Positions 16,101 through 23,970 are shown, counted from the stretch's first letter. The stretch: 64,000 bases of DNA from Hymenobacter profundi (GCF_019334315.1 NZ_JAHWGL010000003.1:50939-114938); one strand, 5' to 3'. Notes: generated from the sequence alone by a model not told the origin. Made by a program: numbers and translations.

Positions 16101-17873
16101 AAACAGATATTCGTAGAAGGTTTGGTGAAAGAACGTAATCTGTTGGCTACTGGCCCCTACCAAGTTGATAATAGCCTGTGTGTTCAGGTAGTTGAATACG
16201 TCGGTGTCCTCTTCCTCCCAAAACAGGCGTGGCAGCGTGAGTTGCTGCTTCTGGAACATGGCATCGGCTAGCTGGTAGAGGTATTTTCTTACTTGGCTGA
16301 TACCTACATTACCAGGCAGACGTTTAGAGTTGAGCAGGTATTGTTGCAGCAGTTTGTCGTACAGGCCTTGCAAGCTGGTAACTGGCTCCCCGCTGCGGGA
16401 CTCAGCGTCTAATGCGCAATAGATAGCCAGATGCAGTGGCGTTTGCAGCAGATTTATTACAGCCGGATCCATACCCTCGACGGTGCCCGCATCAGCAGCC
16501 TGCAGTGCTTCGTTAACCTGCTCAACCGTCAGGTTAGCTATTTCCACCTGCTCTGCTGCCCGAAACGGGGCTAGCTCGGGGTCATGCCGCAGATCGAAGG
16601 TGCGACAGGAAAGAATGAAGCGTACATGCGGCAGCTGCTGCAATTCATTGAGCAGCTCGGTATAGCTGGTGAGCAGGCCTCTTTCGGCTCCTAAACACAT
16701 GGATAAGGCGTCCAACTGGTCTACCAGCACTACGACTGGCCGCTCAGCGGATGCAACAATTGCTAGTGCTTGTTTCAAGGGAAACTGCAGCCCGTTGGCC
16801 TTGATATCGTCTAGCAGCTTCCCCTTGGTTTCGCCTTTGATGCGGTCAGCCTTCAAGGCTAGGACCGGAATGTGGCGCCGCGTCAATTCCTGGTAAATAT
16901 CCCTCAGTACGACAGTTTTGCCAACGCCCGCACCACCAATAACAATTCGACTGGCAGTGGTTGCTTTGGATTGCTCGGGCTTGGCCCTAGGCAAAGGCTC
17001 CTGCACCCAGTCCGCTAAGGTTACCGCTTCCGAACGGGTAATATGGTGCCCAGGCAAATTACCAATGTTGGCCGGCACAGCATTCAGAGCAGCGCCAACG
17101 GCTTCAAGCTGACCTAGTATTTCCTCTTGCCTAGGCGGTAAGATGAAGGGCTGATGCTGATTGATCAACTCCTGACGGATGGTTTCTGGCGTCACTAGGA
17201 GCTGCAGTTTGCCGGCACGCATTGCGTAGCGATAAAGCGTATTCAGGGCTGCCTGCGCATCCTGGGTGTGCGGCTGCAGTCGGAGCAAGATGGTTTCCGT
17301 GAGCATTTCAGCGGGCTGCTCTAGCACCTCGACCTGCCCCAGAAATCCCAACAGATGCTCATCGTCCGTAGCAGCGTCTGAATAGTGCTGACGGATATGT
17401 TCAGCAATTTTCTGGTACACTTCCAGCGGCATCTTCCCCAGAGCATTCAGGGTTTCAGGTGTCGTTTGCGGCACTCTTTCCAAGCAGTCACGAAGCGCCT
17501 GATCCATGGGAGACTGAGACAGAAGCCGTAGAACTCCGGAAGCATCTTTCTGATACTGTTGAAAGAAGTCATCGATAATTCCCCGGCTCAGGAGCTGCTG
17601 CACCGTCCAGAACGGTTGGCCAGCGCGGTGCTTTAAGCTGATATATTCCGTTGGGCCACTATGATGGGAAATAGTGAGGTCATCAACCGATGGGGCCTCA
17701 ATTATTCTTTCTTCACCCTTATCCGGCACTGCTACGGTCTGCCCTGGCAAATGAGCCTCAGGCCGTAAGGTTGTGATGCTATCCTCGGTTACAGCTTCAG
17801 CGAACCGCTTTACTGTGTATAGAAGTTGATAATCTACTCCTGTTAACGTTGATGATCCTCCTCGACGAGCCAT
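13194..17873 (-). CDS. Avs-like STAND NTPase with Cap4/DUF4297-like nuclease N-terminus
   Basis: Very large protein (1559 residues), a candidate anti-phage sensor-effector. The N-terminus begins with GVDYQLLYTVKRF and has VDDLTISHHSGPTEYISLKHR (about residues 59-80), which fits the D-(x)n-(E/S)-L-K core of Cap4/DUF4297 endonuclease domains. A STAND-type NTPase follows: Walker A VIGGAGVGKTVVL (about 316), Walker B VVVLVDQLDAL (about 383), sensor RFILSCRTFDL (about 415). The last 800 residues look like helical repeats, the usual sensor region. It stands alone on the minus strand, AT-richer than its left neighbours. Family placement is by motif; phage target unknown. Confidence 0.8.
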   Translation of the reverse strand: MARRGGSSTLTGVDYQLLYTVKRFAEAVTEDSITTLRPEAHLPGQTVAVPDKGEERIIEAPSVDDLTISHHSGPTEYISLKHRAGQPFWTVQQLLSRGIIDDFFQQYQKDASGVLRLLSQSPMDQALRDCLERVPQTTPETLNALGKMPLEVYQKIAEHIRQHYSDAATDDEHLLGFLGQVEVLEQPAEMLTETILLRLQPHTQDAQAALNTLYRYAMRAGKLQLLVTPETIRQELINQHQPFILPPRQEEILGQLEAVGAALNAVPANIGNLPGHHITRSEAVTLADWVQEPLPRAKPEQSKATTASRIVIGGAGVGKTVVLRDIYQELTRRHIPVLALKADRIKGETKGKLLDDIKANGLQFPLKQALAIVASAERPVVVLVDQLDALSMCLGAERGLLTSYTELLNELQQLPHVRFILSCRTFDLRHDPELAPFRAAEQVEIANLTVEQVNEALQAADAGTVEGMDPAVINLLQTPLHLAIYCALDAESRSGEPVTSLQGLYDKLLQQYLLNSKRLPGNVGISQVRKYLYQLADAMFQKQQLTLPRLFWEEEDTDVFNYLNTQAIINLVGASSQQITFFHQTFYEYLFAKQFVAKGQALSDFVLNSGQGLFFRSLIQQVLVFLRGQDPDTYLQQIRQLLDSPACRFHVKLLIAQFLATQALPEAAEIELVRTSIVPNPKLIQPFIETVSHRPWLEFLAEPTLFLHLAAEVGQLEMGQQSSVSNTLLWILARRGPELLFPRMSLLPPGPHLNTWIAKVLDDAGATSAAEFTELFDVAFAGEVSERQQYRYWKILQDQAPIRPNWVSEKVFTQLANAPFDEDHNQRIQHEDYLQAEVFKALWKTNSQIAFGLCSRLLRTWIRRGNHYRVPEILEYTWSRPGYALLLAPHFLDHIDIDERDKEPHSPYGAVLHYTWKYLADPTNLQQPSYAHTVRKWLFSRTDLLVNMALCAASGNASSFAPSLFRLFLKDGWFTRAARSSYVGHFTRKVLPHLWDEITTVQRTQLTEALSAHELIADVGVYTDRQNKRVYFSRHGRDALYNLQVLGQERLKENHPTQAALLAQFARRWGRLVEEEPGPKVRWRSGEPSPAGGWNTEKMAPANWLRALRKYRSKGKPDFWSDEGTYTGLCHHINRLIKDRPADHVGLLTYLLDNNDESIAMLLPELCEADPIMAAPLVESAYERQLLNQEAYRRLKRKTSSKTSDQDQPLAVEFVQHDLETIRQNLNAECNFKLEEEPSKRGARQDLTMAALNTPGASELYNLLTERLPEPEVQEVVELLGTVATEGSLIIRSAAVAHLAMLLRTSLPEARVVGIFEQLVGNDYILLAPGQWSLQYLVWRDTSTIFRLLHEGMAEPAAHETITRILAVQWGHDVPGAHELLQKMWALNPAMIPVTLDQLLIGYGKWKKEAVVFEAMGYFLSTEMTKELVRELDDVFRHLSVNELPSATSLTEQYISTCAPYIEYEHFLLDYLAQCVTQYPETCIRLLALLLLHLNKTYKRYDFKRTILKVLVEAYTRLPHQNSQHPAVQTALDLFDELLQDPTVRNDDLKQVMREVMTS

Positions 17874-17937
17874 TTTGGTATAGATGGTACTGCTTTACAC
17901 TTAAAAGTAATAAAACTGGGCTTCCATCTAGAAAAGC

Positions 17938-17976
17938 AAAAAGTCAGGCTCTATGGCTATAGAACCTGACTTTTTA
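17938..17976. terminator. Terminator for the RecE-like operon
   Basis: AAAAAGTCAGG pairs with CCTGACTTTTT around CTCTATGGCTATAGAA, which itself pairs (TATGG/CTATA region). It lies 168 bp beyond the last gene of the minus-strand operon ending at 18144 and upstream of the Avs-like gene, insulating the two. Confidence 0.7.
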
Positions 17977-18143
17977 CTGCAGTACTTTTGCTTGATTTTA
18001 CTTGCGCGCTTTTTTCATTAGATGGCCTTTAGACACTCATTATCAGTGATAATGCTACAAAATCCGGAGTCGTAGAAGATGGTTTTTTATATTTAGATTC
18101 TGGGTTGTTGCTCATGTTATCACAAGCAAAAGGTAAAGCCGAG

Positions 18144-18818
18144 CTAGGCCGCTAGATGATTCGCTGGCGAAGTAAAGCGGCTAGTAGAAGCGGCGGCGCA
18201 GGCCCGCAACAGTCGCTGATATTTCTTGCGCCCCTGCGCCATAACCAACGCATCGGCTGACAGCTCTACCTTCCAGATACTGAACGGAGCTTTCTTCTGC
18301 ACGCCAACAATAAGGAAACGGTCAGCCTGCAGTATGTCGGTGTAGAAGGCGGCCTGGCGGTCGTAGTCGTATTGCTCGACAGTGCTGACGAATTGGGCAT
18401 AGTCGCGGCAGCTGGTAGTTTTGAAGTCGATGAGCGTGAGGCGGCGGCCGGCGCGGCTGCGCACAAGCAAATCGGGGCGAATCTTGACGGTCAGACCGGT
18501 TTCGGTATGGGTGGCGGTGTGCGTCAGTTCGGGGGTGCCGCGGTAGAGTAGGTCGCGGCAGTAGCGGTGGCGGCGTACCTGGCGGGCCAGTTGCTCCAGC
18601 TGTTCCCACGGGCATCTCTCGGTGGTGCGCTGGTAGGTGGCCGGCTCCAGCATGGCGGCGTGGAAGTGGGCACCGAAGGCTAGGGCCTGGGGGTTAGGGG
18701 TGCGTAGCTGGCCGAGCACCTGGGCCTTCAGATTGGAGAGGTCAGTGTTGGAGACGTGCGGTAAGGCGCGGTGCTGCTCCTGCGTGAGGTTGGGGTAGGC
18801 TTGCAGATCGTGGAACAT
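18144..18818 (-). CDS. RecE-like PD-(D/E)XK exonuclease
   Basis: A 224-residue nuclease of the type found in phage recombination modules (exodeoxyribonuclease VIII/RecE C-terminal domain). The active site is visible: early histidine in FGAHFHAAMLEP (about 49-60), KIRPDLLV (Asp116), LIDFKTT (Asp131, Lys133) and the following QYDYDRQAAFYTD (Gln155, Tyr159). It is the last gene of a ten-gene minus-strand operon starting at 21984. It would resect double-stranded ends to give 3' single strands for annealing. No classical RecT is recognised in the operon, but see 19182-19859. Confidence 0.8.
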   Translation of the reverse strand: MFHDLQAYPNLTQEQHRALPHVSNTDLSNLKAQVLGQLRTPNPQALAFGAHFHAAMLEPATYQRTTERCPWEQLEQLARQVRRHRYCRDLLYRGTPELTHTATHTETGLTVKIRPDLLVRSRAGRRLTLIDFKTTSCRDYAQFVSTVEQYDYDRQAAFYTDILQADRFLIVGVQKKAPFSIWKVELSADALVMAQGRKKYQRLLRACAAASTSRFTSPANHLAA

Positions 18819-18872
18819 GGATGTTAGGAGTCTTAGGGTCTGAGGACTTGGATGAGGGGCTGACCGTTGCGT

Positions 18873-19118
18873 TCAGCGGATGAGGGCCAGGCGCTGGTGG
18901 TCGGCGGTGCGGTGCAGCCAGATGTGGGAGCTGCCGCAGCCGACTTGGTAAGCGGGTTCGGGGAATAGCTCGCGCACGGCCGGGGCCAGGTCGCGCACGT
19001 CGGGTGGCGCGTCGGTGGTATAGAGTAAGTGCGCTAGCTGGGCAAGTTGAGCGGCCTCGGTATCGTCCTGGGGCGCTTGCTCGATGCGTAATTGCGGGGA
19101 CTCGGATGGGTCTGGCAT
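18873..19118 (-). CDS. Hypothetical small protein
   Basis: An 81-residue acidic protein (MPDPSESPQLRIEQAPQDD...) in the RecE-like operon, 54 bp upstream of the nuclease. Residues 35-81 look folded (RDLAPAVRELFPEPAYQVGCGSSHIWLH). No family recognised. Kept as a gene because it fits the operon spacing and codon use. Confidence 0.5.
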   Translation of the reverse strand: MPDPSESPQLRIEQAPQDDTEAAQLAQLAHLLYTTDAPPDVRDLAPAVRELFPEPAYQVGCGSSHIWLHRTADHQRLALIR

Positions 19119-19181
19119 AACACAGGATAAAAGGTAGCCGGGTGGCCCCCTCCCCTACTGGTGGGTCGGGGGCCGGTGGGC

Positions 19182-19859
19182 TTAGGCGGCTTGTGAAGCG
19201 TTGACGTCTTCCGAAGTGGCCTCGGGCTCGGGAGCAGTGTAGGCGTGCTGGATGCGCACGTCGGCCGCACCGGTGTAGGTTTCGGCGCGCCAGATGGGAA
19301 AGTCGCGGGCAAAGTCGCCGCGGGCGGCTACCTCCTGCGCGTCGGCCGGCTCGTAGCTGAACTCGGCAATGTAGTAGGTAGCCTTCTTGCCGTCCTTGGT
19401 GGTTTCCTTCTTGCTGGCCTGCACCTTTACCACCACGTCGGCCAGGGTGAGGTCGTCGTAGAACAGCGGCTCGATGAGGCGGTAGAGGTTTTCGACCGAG
19501 TAGCCGTGAAAGAGCACGGCGCAGATGGCGCCCTTATCGTCGGCGTAGAACAGCTCGGCCCAGAGCTTGCGGCCCATGTTGAGAATGTCGTCCTGGAAGA
19601 TACGCCAGGCCAGCGGGACGAAGCTCAGCGAATAACCCAACGGCGTAGTGCCGCCGATGTTGAACTGGCCGGCTTTGGCATCGAAACGAATCTGGCGCGG
19701 GTGGCCGGGTAAGTACTTGAAGCACGGTACTTGCTGCACTTCTCCGGTGGCCTCGTCTACCTTGTCGAGGAGGTAGGCCGGGCGGGTGATGGCCACGTCG
19801 GTGGTGGCGGGTTCAGCAGTTGAGACGGGGTTGACGGTGGTTTGTGCTTGTTTGGACAT
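19182..19859 (-). CDS. Unrecognised protein, possible ssDNA-binding/annealing partner of the nuclease
   Basis: A 225-residue soluble protein. A compact domain runs from about residue 25 to 200 with aromatic-rich strands (SLSFVPLAWRIFQDDIL, KLWAELFYADDKGAICAVLFHGYSVENLY, TYYIAEFSYE); both ends are flexible and the C-terminus is acidic (EPEATSEDVNASQ). An acidic tail and position two genes upstream of a RecE-like exonuclease fit a single-strand-binding or annealing role, but I see no diagnostic RecT or SSB motif, so this is inference only. Confidence 0.65.
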   Translation of the reverse strand: MSKQAQTTVNPVSTAEPATTDVAITRPAYLLDKVDEATGEVQQVPCFKYLPGHPRQIRFDAKAGQFNIGGTTPLGYSLSFVPLAWRIFQDDILNMGRKLWAELFYADDKGAICAVLFHGYSVENLYRLIEPLFYDDLTLADVVVKVQASKKETTKDGKKATYYIAEFSYEPADAQEVAARGDFARDFPIWRAETYTGAADVRIQHAYTAPEPEATSEDVNASQAA

Positions 19860-19916
19860 AATGAGTAAGTGAAAGAAGAAATGGGGGCCGGTTGTCGGCC
19901 CGCCCCCCGGTGGCCG

Positions 19917-20222
19917 TTAATAATCGGTATCGTCGTAGAAGTCTTCCGGCGCCCAGGCGGGCGGCGGCTCGTAGAAGGCCTCGCCGCCTTCCTCGGGGTC
20001 GGCTGCGCCGGTGGGATGTTCGTGGCAGTCCTGGGAGTGGTGGATGTCGCGGATGGTCTCGCGCAGGGCGGCGCGTAGGCATTCGGCCCGCTGCCCGAGC
20101 AGCAGCAACGCGTGGGGGCAGCCGGGGCGCCGGAACAATAGCAGGTAGGTAGCCGGGCCAAGTGGGCTGCCCGGTACCGGGCGCAACAGCCCGCGGCAGA
20201 CGGGGGCAAGTGACTTGCACAT
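19917..20222 (-). CDS. Hypothetical small protein
   Basis: A 101-residue protein with an acidic tail (GEAFYEPPPAWAPEDFYDDTDY) and two cysteines in the N-terminal part. It starts 3 bp after the stop of the DUF3846-like gene, so the two are probably translated together. No family recognised. Confidence 0.5.
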   Translation of the reverse strand: MCKSLAPVCRGLLRPVPGSPLGPATYLLLFRRPGCPHALLLLGQRAECLRAALRETIRDIHHSQDCHEHPTGAADPEEGGEAFYEPPPAWAPEDFYDDTDY

Positions 20223-20225
20223 GGC

Positions 20226-20540
20226 CTAGCGGAATTGCCTGTCGTGGCAGAGAATGGCTCGGCCCACAATACTGTCGACGCCCCACGCTTCGGGCTGGTA
20301 CTGGTACCATAAGTAGGTAGCCAGCAGATTCAGGTAGCAGGGGGTGCGGAACTTGCCCTCGTCGTCGATGATGAGAATCAACTCGTCGGTGAGGCGCACC
20401 ACGTCGACGGTTTGGCAGTCGAGCAGTTCGTAGAGTTCGGCCAGCTTGAAGCTACGGCCGTTGCGGGGACTGACGGGCTGGGGCTCGGCGCTGTGCGGGT
20501 CGAGCAAATGTGGCTGATATGCGGTAGCGGTTTCGGACAT
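20226..20540 (-). CDS. DUF3846-like protein
   Basis: A 104-residue protein whose core (LAELYELLDCQTVDVVRLTD, LILIIDDEGKFR, NLLATYLW, IVGRAILCHD) follows the DUF3846 pattern: a strand-helix, a conserved D-E-G turn, an N-x-x-A-T segment and a final G-x-x-(I/V)-(I/L) strand. DUF3846 proteins are common on phages and plasmids and have no known function. Member of the RecE-like operon. Confidence 0.6.
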   Translation of the reverse strand: MSETATAYQPHLLDPHSAEPQPVSPRNGRSFKLAELYELLDCQTVDVVRLTDELILIIDDEGKFRTPCYLNLLATYLWYQYQPEAWGVDSIVGRAILCHDRQFR

Positions 20541-20591
20541 AGTAGCGGGCAGTAATGGCCCGCGCCTCAGCGGCGCGGGCCGGTGGGTAGA

Positions 20592-20774
20592 CTAGTTAGC
20601 AGTGATGATGAGGCGGCCGGCCTGGATTCCGACCGTAGCCGTGGCGCCGGGCAGAAAACCAGCAGCGGCCAGCCAGTCGCCGCGCAGCGTGAGCAGGGAG
20701 GTGATGGCCAGGCGCGGATGCAGGCGTTTGTAGTGCGCGGCTACTTTCAGGTAGCGCGGGGTAGTGGTAGACAT
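20592..20774 (-). CDS. SymE-like small protein
   Basis: A 60-residue protein with the SymE-toxin fold pattern: RYLKVAAHY at the start, then LTLRGDWLAAAGFLPGATATVGIQAGRLIITAN. SymE of E. coli is an SOS-induced RNA-targeting toxin derived from an AbrB-like fold, held by an antisense RNA. Here it is buried in a phage-type operon, so a regulatory role is as likely as toxicity. No antisense RNA promoter is evident to the eye. Confidence 0.65.
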   Translation of the reverse strand: MSTTTPRYLKVAAHYKRLHPRLAITSLLTLRGDWLAAAGFLPGATATVGIQAGRLIITAN

Positions 20775-20784
20775 AGCAGTTAGT

Positions 20785-21084
20785 TTATTTCAAATCCCAG
20801 GGTGACGGGTGGTAGTAGTCTGCGTCGCCTGGGCCGGGCAGCTCTCCGTAGCGGTCGGCGGAGCGTAGGCGGATGGGCTTGGGCGGGCTGTTCAACTCGT
20901 CGGCCACGCGCTGGGCCAGGTGCTGGCTGACGTAGCGGCCGGGGGCAGCCTCCTGTTGGTAGTGGCCGGGGCCGCCGAAGCGGGTGCCGGGCTGGGCCAC
21001 GTCGCGCACCACAGCCCAGCCGGCGTTGCCGGCGTACAGGCAGGCCACATACCAGCGGCCTGCCTGCGGGGCGGTGGTGCTCAC
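20785..21084 (-). CDS. Hypothetical small protein
   Basis: A 99-residue protein (MSTTAPQAGRWYVACLYAGNAGWAVVRD...). The first half reads like a small beta-rich domain, the end is proline- and acid-rich. The ATG overlaps the previous gene's stop by 4 bp, showing coupling. No family recognised. Confidence 0.5.
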   Translation of the reverse strand: MSTTAPQAGRWYVACLYAGNAGWAVVRDVAQPGTRFGGPGHYQQEAAPGRYVSQHLAQRVADELNSPPKPIRLRSADRYGELPGPGDADYYHPSPWDLK

Positions 21085-21389
21085 GGCTGCGGCAGTTGGG
21101 CGGCCAGGCGGGCCGCTTCGGCGTGTGCCCGCCTGCCAGTGGTGTGCTGCTGGAACAGGCCGATGGTATCAATGCCGCGGCTTTGCGGCTGGAAGCAGCG
21201 CACGGTATAGAGGCGTGGGCTGCGCTCGTCAAACTGCTCGGAGGTGACGAAGTAGATGCCGCCGGGGCCCTGGTACACCTTCTCGCTGATGCGGGAGCGG
21301 AAGAAGCGCAGCGCGCCGGCGCTGAAGAAGTGGCCGCCGTGGTTCTGGTGGGCGGCTTTGATGAGGGCGAGGTCGTAAATAGTAGACAC
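21081..21389 (-). CDS. Hypothetical protein resembling DUF7447-type phage proteins
   Basis: A 102-residue protein with GGHFFSAGALRFFRSRISEKVY, IYFVTSEQF and RLYTVRCFQP. This order (a small domain with F-F-S...R-F-F-x-S-R, then Y-F-V-T-S-E and Y-x-V-R) is one I associate with small phage and plasmid proteins of unknown function; the exact family name is from memory. It sits in the RecE-like operon and overlaps the next gene by 4 bp. Confidence 0.6.
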   Translation of the reverse strand: MSTIYDLALIKAAHQNHGGHFFSAGALRFFRSRISEKVYQGPGGIYFVTSEQFDERSPRLYTVRCFQPQSRGIDTIGLFQQHTTGRRAHAEAARLAAQLPQP

Positions 21390-21401
21390 GGTAGCGAAGC
21401 A

Positions 21402-21686
21402 TTAAAAAGAGCGGGAACGGAGACGGTGCAGGCGCTGCCCCTCGGGGCTGGCGTGAAAAGCCGCAGCGGCGGCGGCATAGGCGGCACGGGCGGCCCGGTG
21501 GTGCAGGATGGCCGCCCGCAGGCGGGCAAAGCAGCCGGGGGCGTCGTCGGTGTAATCGTCGCGCAAGGCCAGCAGCGCGGCGCGGGCATCAAACAGCGCG
21601 GACTGCGTGCGGGCCAACTGCTGGCGCACTGCCAGCGCCGCCCCCGGTGCAGGGGCGGCGGGCAAGGTGGGGGCCGTGCTATACAT
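21402..21686 (-). CDS. Hypothetical alanine-rich helical protein
   Basis: A 94-residue, strongly helical, alanine- and arginine-rich protein (VRQQLARTQSALFDARAALLAL..., HHRAARAAYAAAAAAF). I placed the start at the ATG at 21686, which overlaps the end of the upstream gene by 8 bp, instead of the longer frame to 21956 that runs antisense-like over that gene. No family recognised. Confidence 0.45.
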   Translation of the reverse strand: MYSTAPTLPAAPAPGAALAVRQQLARTQSALFDARAALLALRDDYTDDAPGCFARLRAAILHHRAARAAYAAAAAAFHASPEGQRLHRLRSRSF

Positions 21687-21984
21687 GGCAGCCCGACAAC
21701 TCCGCCTGGTACGCCTCAATGATGCGGCGGCAGTGGTGGATGGCCGACAGCGCAACGTGCTGGGGCTGGGTAGTGGCGAAGTGCGCCACGGCCAGCGCGG
21801 CGGCCTGGAAGGGGCACTCGGCACGGCCGTAATGGCAGACCTCGCCGGCGTGGTAGGAAATGGTGTAGGTGGTGGCCTTGTGGCCACTGGGAGCAGTGTA
21901 GTGCTCCACGCAGGCAATGCTAGCGGCGGCGGGGCCCGCCCAGACAGAAGTAGCAAACTGCGAAAATTCTAAAGCGGTGAACAT
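21679..21984 (-). CDS. Hypothetical first gene of the RecE-like operon
   Basis: A 101-residue protein with regularly spaced Cys/His (ACVEHY, EVCHYGRAECPF, IHHCRR), so metal binding is possible. It is the promoter-proximal gene of the minus-strand operon that ends at 18144; the AT-rich divergent promoter region 21985-22186 lies just upstream. No family recognised. Confidence 0.5.
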   Translation of the reverse strand: MFTALEFSQFATSVWAGPAAASIACVEHYTAPSGHKATTYTISYHAGEVCHYGRAECPFQAAALAVAHFATTQPQHVALSAIHHCRRIIEAYQAELSGCHV

Positions 21985-22059
21985 GACTGTATGTGTTAGT
22001 CGGTGGGTGCCTTGCAGCGCGGGCCGGGCCCTGCACGCGCCGCAGGTGCAATAGGAAAC

Positions 22060-22186
22060 GGGCCTCTCCCATTTCTTATATAAATATACTACTTATTTCT
22101 AACTTATTATAATTTATAAGAAATAACAAGTGAAATTTTGTATAATAAATGATATAAAAAGATAAGAATATTTTATATATTACAAC
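22060..22186. promoter_or_regulatory. AT-rich divergent promoter region with dyads
   Basis: A sharply AT-rich stretch between GC-rich divergent genes. It contains the inverted repeat TTATTTCT (22093-22100) / AGAAATAA (22119-22126) and an inner CTTAT...ATAAG dyad. Position and symmetry suggest an operator controlling both the RecE-like operon (leftward) and the SLOG gene (rightward). Confidence 0.5.
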
Positions 22187-22546
22187 ATGATAAAATACAA
22201 TAATTTGATAGTAGCAGTAGTAGGCAGCCGGAGCGTGAAAAGCTGCACAGCTCTGGTGCGCCGCCTAGCCGAGTTGGAGCCGGTGCAAGTGGTGAGCGGT
22301 GGCGCGACGGGGGTGGATACCCTGGCGGCCGAGTGGGCGCGCACCCACGGCGTGCCGCTGCTGGAACTGCGCCCCGACTATGCCACCCACGGCCCCACAG
22401 CCGCGCCCCACGTGCGCAACGCCGAGATAGTGCGCCGGGCTGCCCTGGTGCTAGTGGTGTGGGACGGCCGCAGCAAGGGCACGCTGAGCACCCTGCGGGC
22501 GGCGCGGCGGCTGGGCCGCCCCTGCGAGTTGCTGCCGCTGGACTGA
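22187..22546 (+). CDS. SLOG-family protein (DUF2493/YspA-type)
   Basis: A 119-residue single-domain SLOG protein. The Rossmann-like nucleotide-binding pattern is clear: VAVVGSRS (8-15), VVSGGATGVDTLAAEWA (36-52), RNAEIVRRAALVLVVWDGRSKGT (77-99). SLOG domains bind nucleotides or nucleotide-derived signals and occur in defence systems, but stand-alone DUF2493 proteins are also common on phages without known role. It faces away from the RecE-like operon and precedes the G-rich non-coding stretch. Confidence 0.8.
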   Translation: MIKYNNLIVAVVGSRSVKSCTALVRRLAELEPVQVVSGGATGVDTLAAEWARTHGVPLLELRPDYATHGPTAAPHVRNAEIVRRAALVLVVWDGRSKGTLSTLRAARRLGRPCELLPLD

Positions 22547-23570
22547 CGACCACGGCCCCGGACGCCGACCGGTGCCGGGCGGTCGACCCTACCGAACGAC
22601 TGAATGCCTCGGCCGGGGGGTTTGGGGGGTGGCCTTGAGCGCCCCCAATAGACCGGCCCGAAGGGCACCTTATGAGGGTGTAGTGGCCGACCAGCGGGAG
22701 GCTGCGGAACCCGAGGAAGATGACCGGGCGTCAGCCGGGGCATGGTAGCGGGGGCCTGGGGTGCTCCCCAGACAAACCTTCTGCGGAGCGGGCCTTATTG
22801 TGCGGTGGGAAGAGGCGCGGGTGGCTGGGCGGCGTGGGGTAGTGCGGGAGGTTGGCAGCCGCTGGCGCCGGGGCGGTGGGCTCGTGTGGGGCGCACGGGC
22901 GGCGCGGGGCTTTTTTCGGCCCCGTGCGGCACGGGCGCGGTGCGGTGGGCGGGCGTCAGGGTTGTGTCGGAAGGTCACGGGAGCAGCTGTGGTATCGGGG
23001 CGGTGGGGAGAGGCCGGGCGGCCGGAACGGGGTGCGGCTGGGGAGCGTGGGCGTGGTGCGGTGGGCGGGTGCTGCCCGTGGAGGCCGCGGGGCCGGGCGG
23101 GCCTCGGTAGCGGCGGCTGGCCGACCAACGGAAGGCGGGCCGTTGCGCTGGATGAGGCAACGGGAGCCACAACTGTATCGGCTGGCGGGTGGGTGGAGGC
23201 TGGCCCGGTGCCGGAATGACCGAAACGACCGGGAGCGAAGTGGAGCAGAGCGCAGTGGAGGGTGCAGGCGAAGCCGGAGCCCGCAACGAAGCGGCGCGCA
23301 ACGGCGCGAAGGGAGTGCAGGAAATGCAGGCGACGGGCGGGCCGGGCGGGGTTTCGGTAGGGACAGGCGGCGCCTTTTTGGGGGCGCGGCCTTGCCCGTT
23401 GGGGGGGGTGCTTCGGGAGAACGGGAGAATCGATTAGTGACTGGGGGAGTGCGCAAGGGATAGGAAGGGAGCGACCAACGGGAGCTGTGCGCAGCACCGG
23501 AGCGAAGCGGAGCCCTGGATAGCCCGACCCCGGCCCGTAGCGGAGCGAAGGGCTGGGGATGCGCCAAAAA
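22547..23570 (+). other. G-rich non-coding stretch
   Basis: About 1 kb of extreme GC content with many more G than C on the plus strand. Frames are open on both strands only because stop codons are rare at this composition; the translations are repetitive Gly/Arg/Ala/Pro with no protein character. Recurrent words include GTGCGGTGGGCGGG (22938, 23056), CGGGGCGGTGGG (22871, 22996) and GGAGCGAAGYGGAGC (23232, 23502). Near the end CCCCGGCCC pairs with GGGCTGGGG (one G-U) around GTAGCGGAGCGAA. It could be a structured RNA, a replication origin or degenerate sequence. Confidence 0.5.
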
Positions 23571-23643
23571 AATACAATTACATACAACATCACAAAAGAC
23601 AAATCATTATTCAGAGTTGATTCGTAATTTTATATAAAATAGC

Positions 23644-23970
23644 ATGTTTAATCTACTTACTTACGAAATCATGTTTGCGCAAACGAAAGCCGGGCACTTG
23701 GTGCATATTCTGAGTACCGCGTTGGCGGGGCAAGTGGTGACGCAGGAGTTGACGCCGCCGAATCCGCACGTAGTGGAGTTGTATGGGCATCTGCTGATAC
23801 AGGTGCTGGTGGCAGTCGTGACGATTTGGGCTACGGTGCGCAAGGCGCTGCAGAAGCCTGAAGCCGTGGTGAAGCTGCCGGTGGCCGCGGTGCCGGTGGT
23901 GGTGCCGGAGTCGGCGTTGTCGGACGCGGAGGGCACGCCGGTAGCAGATGCGCAGAAGCCGCTGCCCTAG
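23644..23970 (+). CDS. Small membrane protein, holin-like position
   Basis: A 108-residue protein with one clear membrane segment (LLIQVLVAVVTIWATV, about residues 50-65) followed by a charged and then low-complexity Pro/Val/Ala tail. Two ATGs are possible (23644 and 23671). It is the first of three plus-strand genes ending with an M15 peptidase, behind an AT-rich promoter region (23575-23643). A holin-like or spanin-like role is suggested only by position. Confidence 0.6.
   Translation: MFNLLTYEIMFAQTKAGHLVHILSTALAGQVVTQELTPPNPHVVELYGHLLIQVLVAVVTIWATVRKALQKPEAVVKLPVAAVPVVVPESALSDAEGTPVADAQKPLP

Noticed and set aside
22670..23602. Long frames on both strands in the G-rich stretch
   Set aside because: They exist because stop codons are rare at this base composition; translations are repetitive and have no domain.
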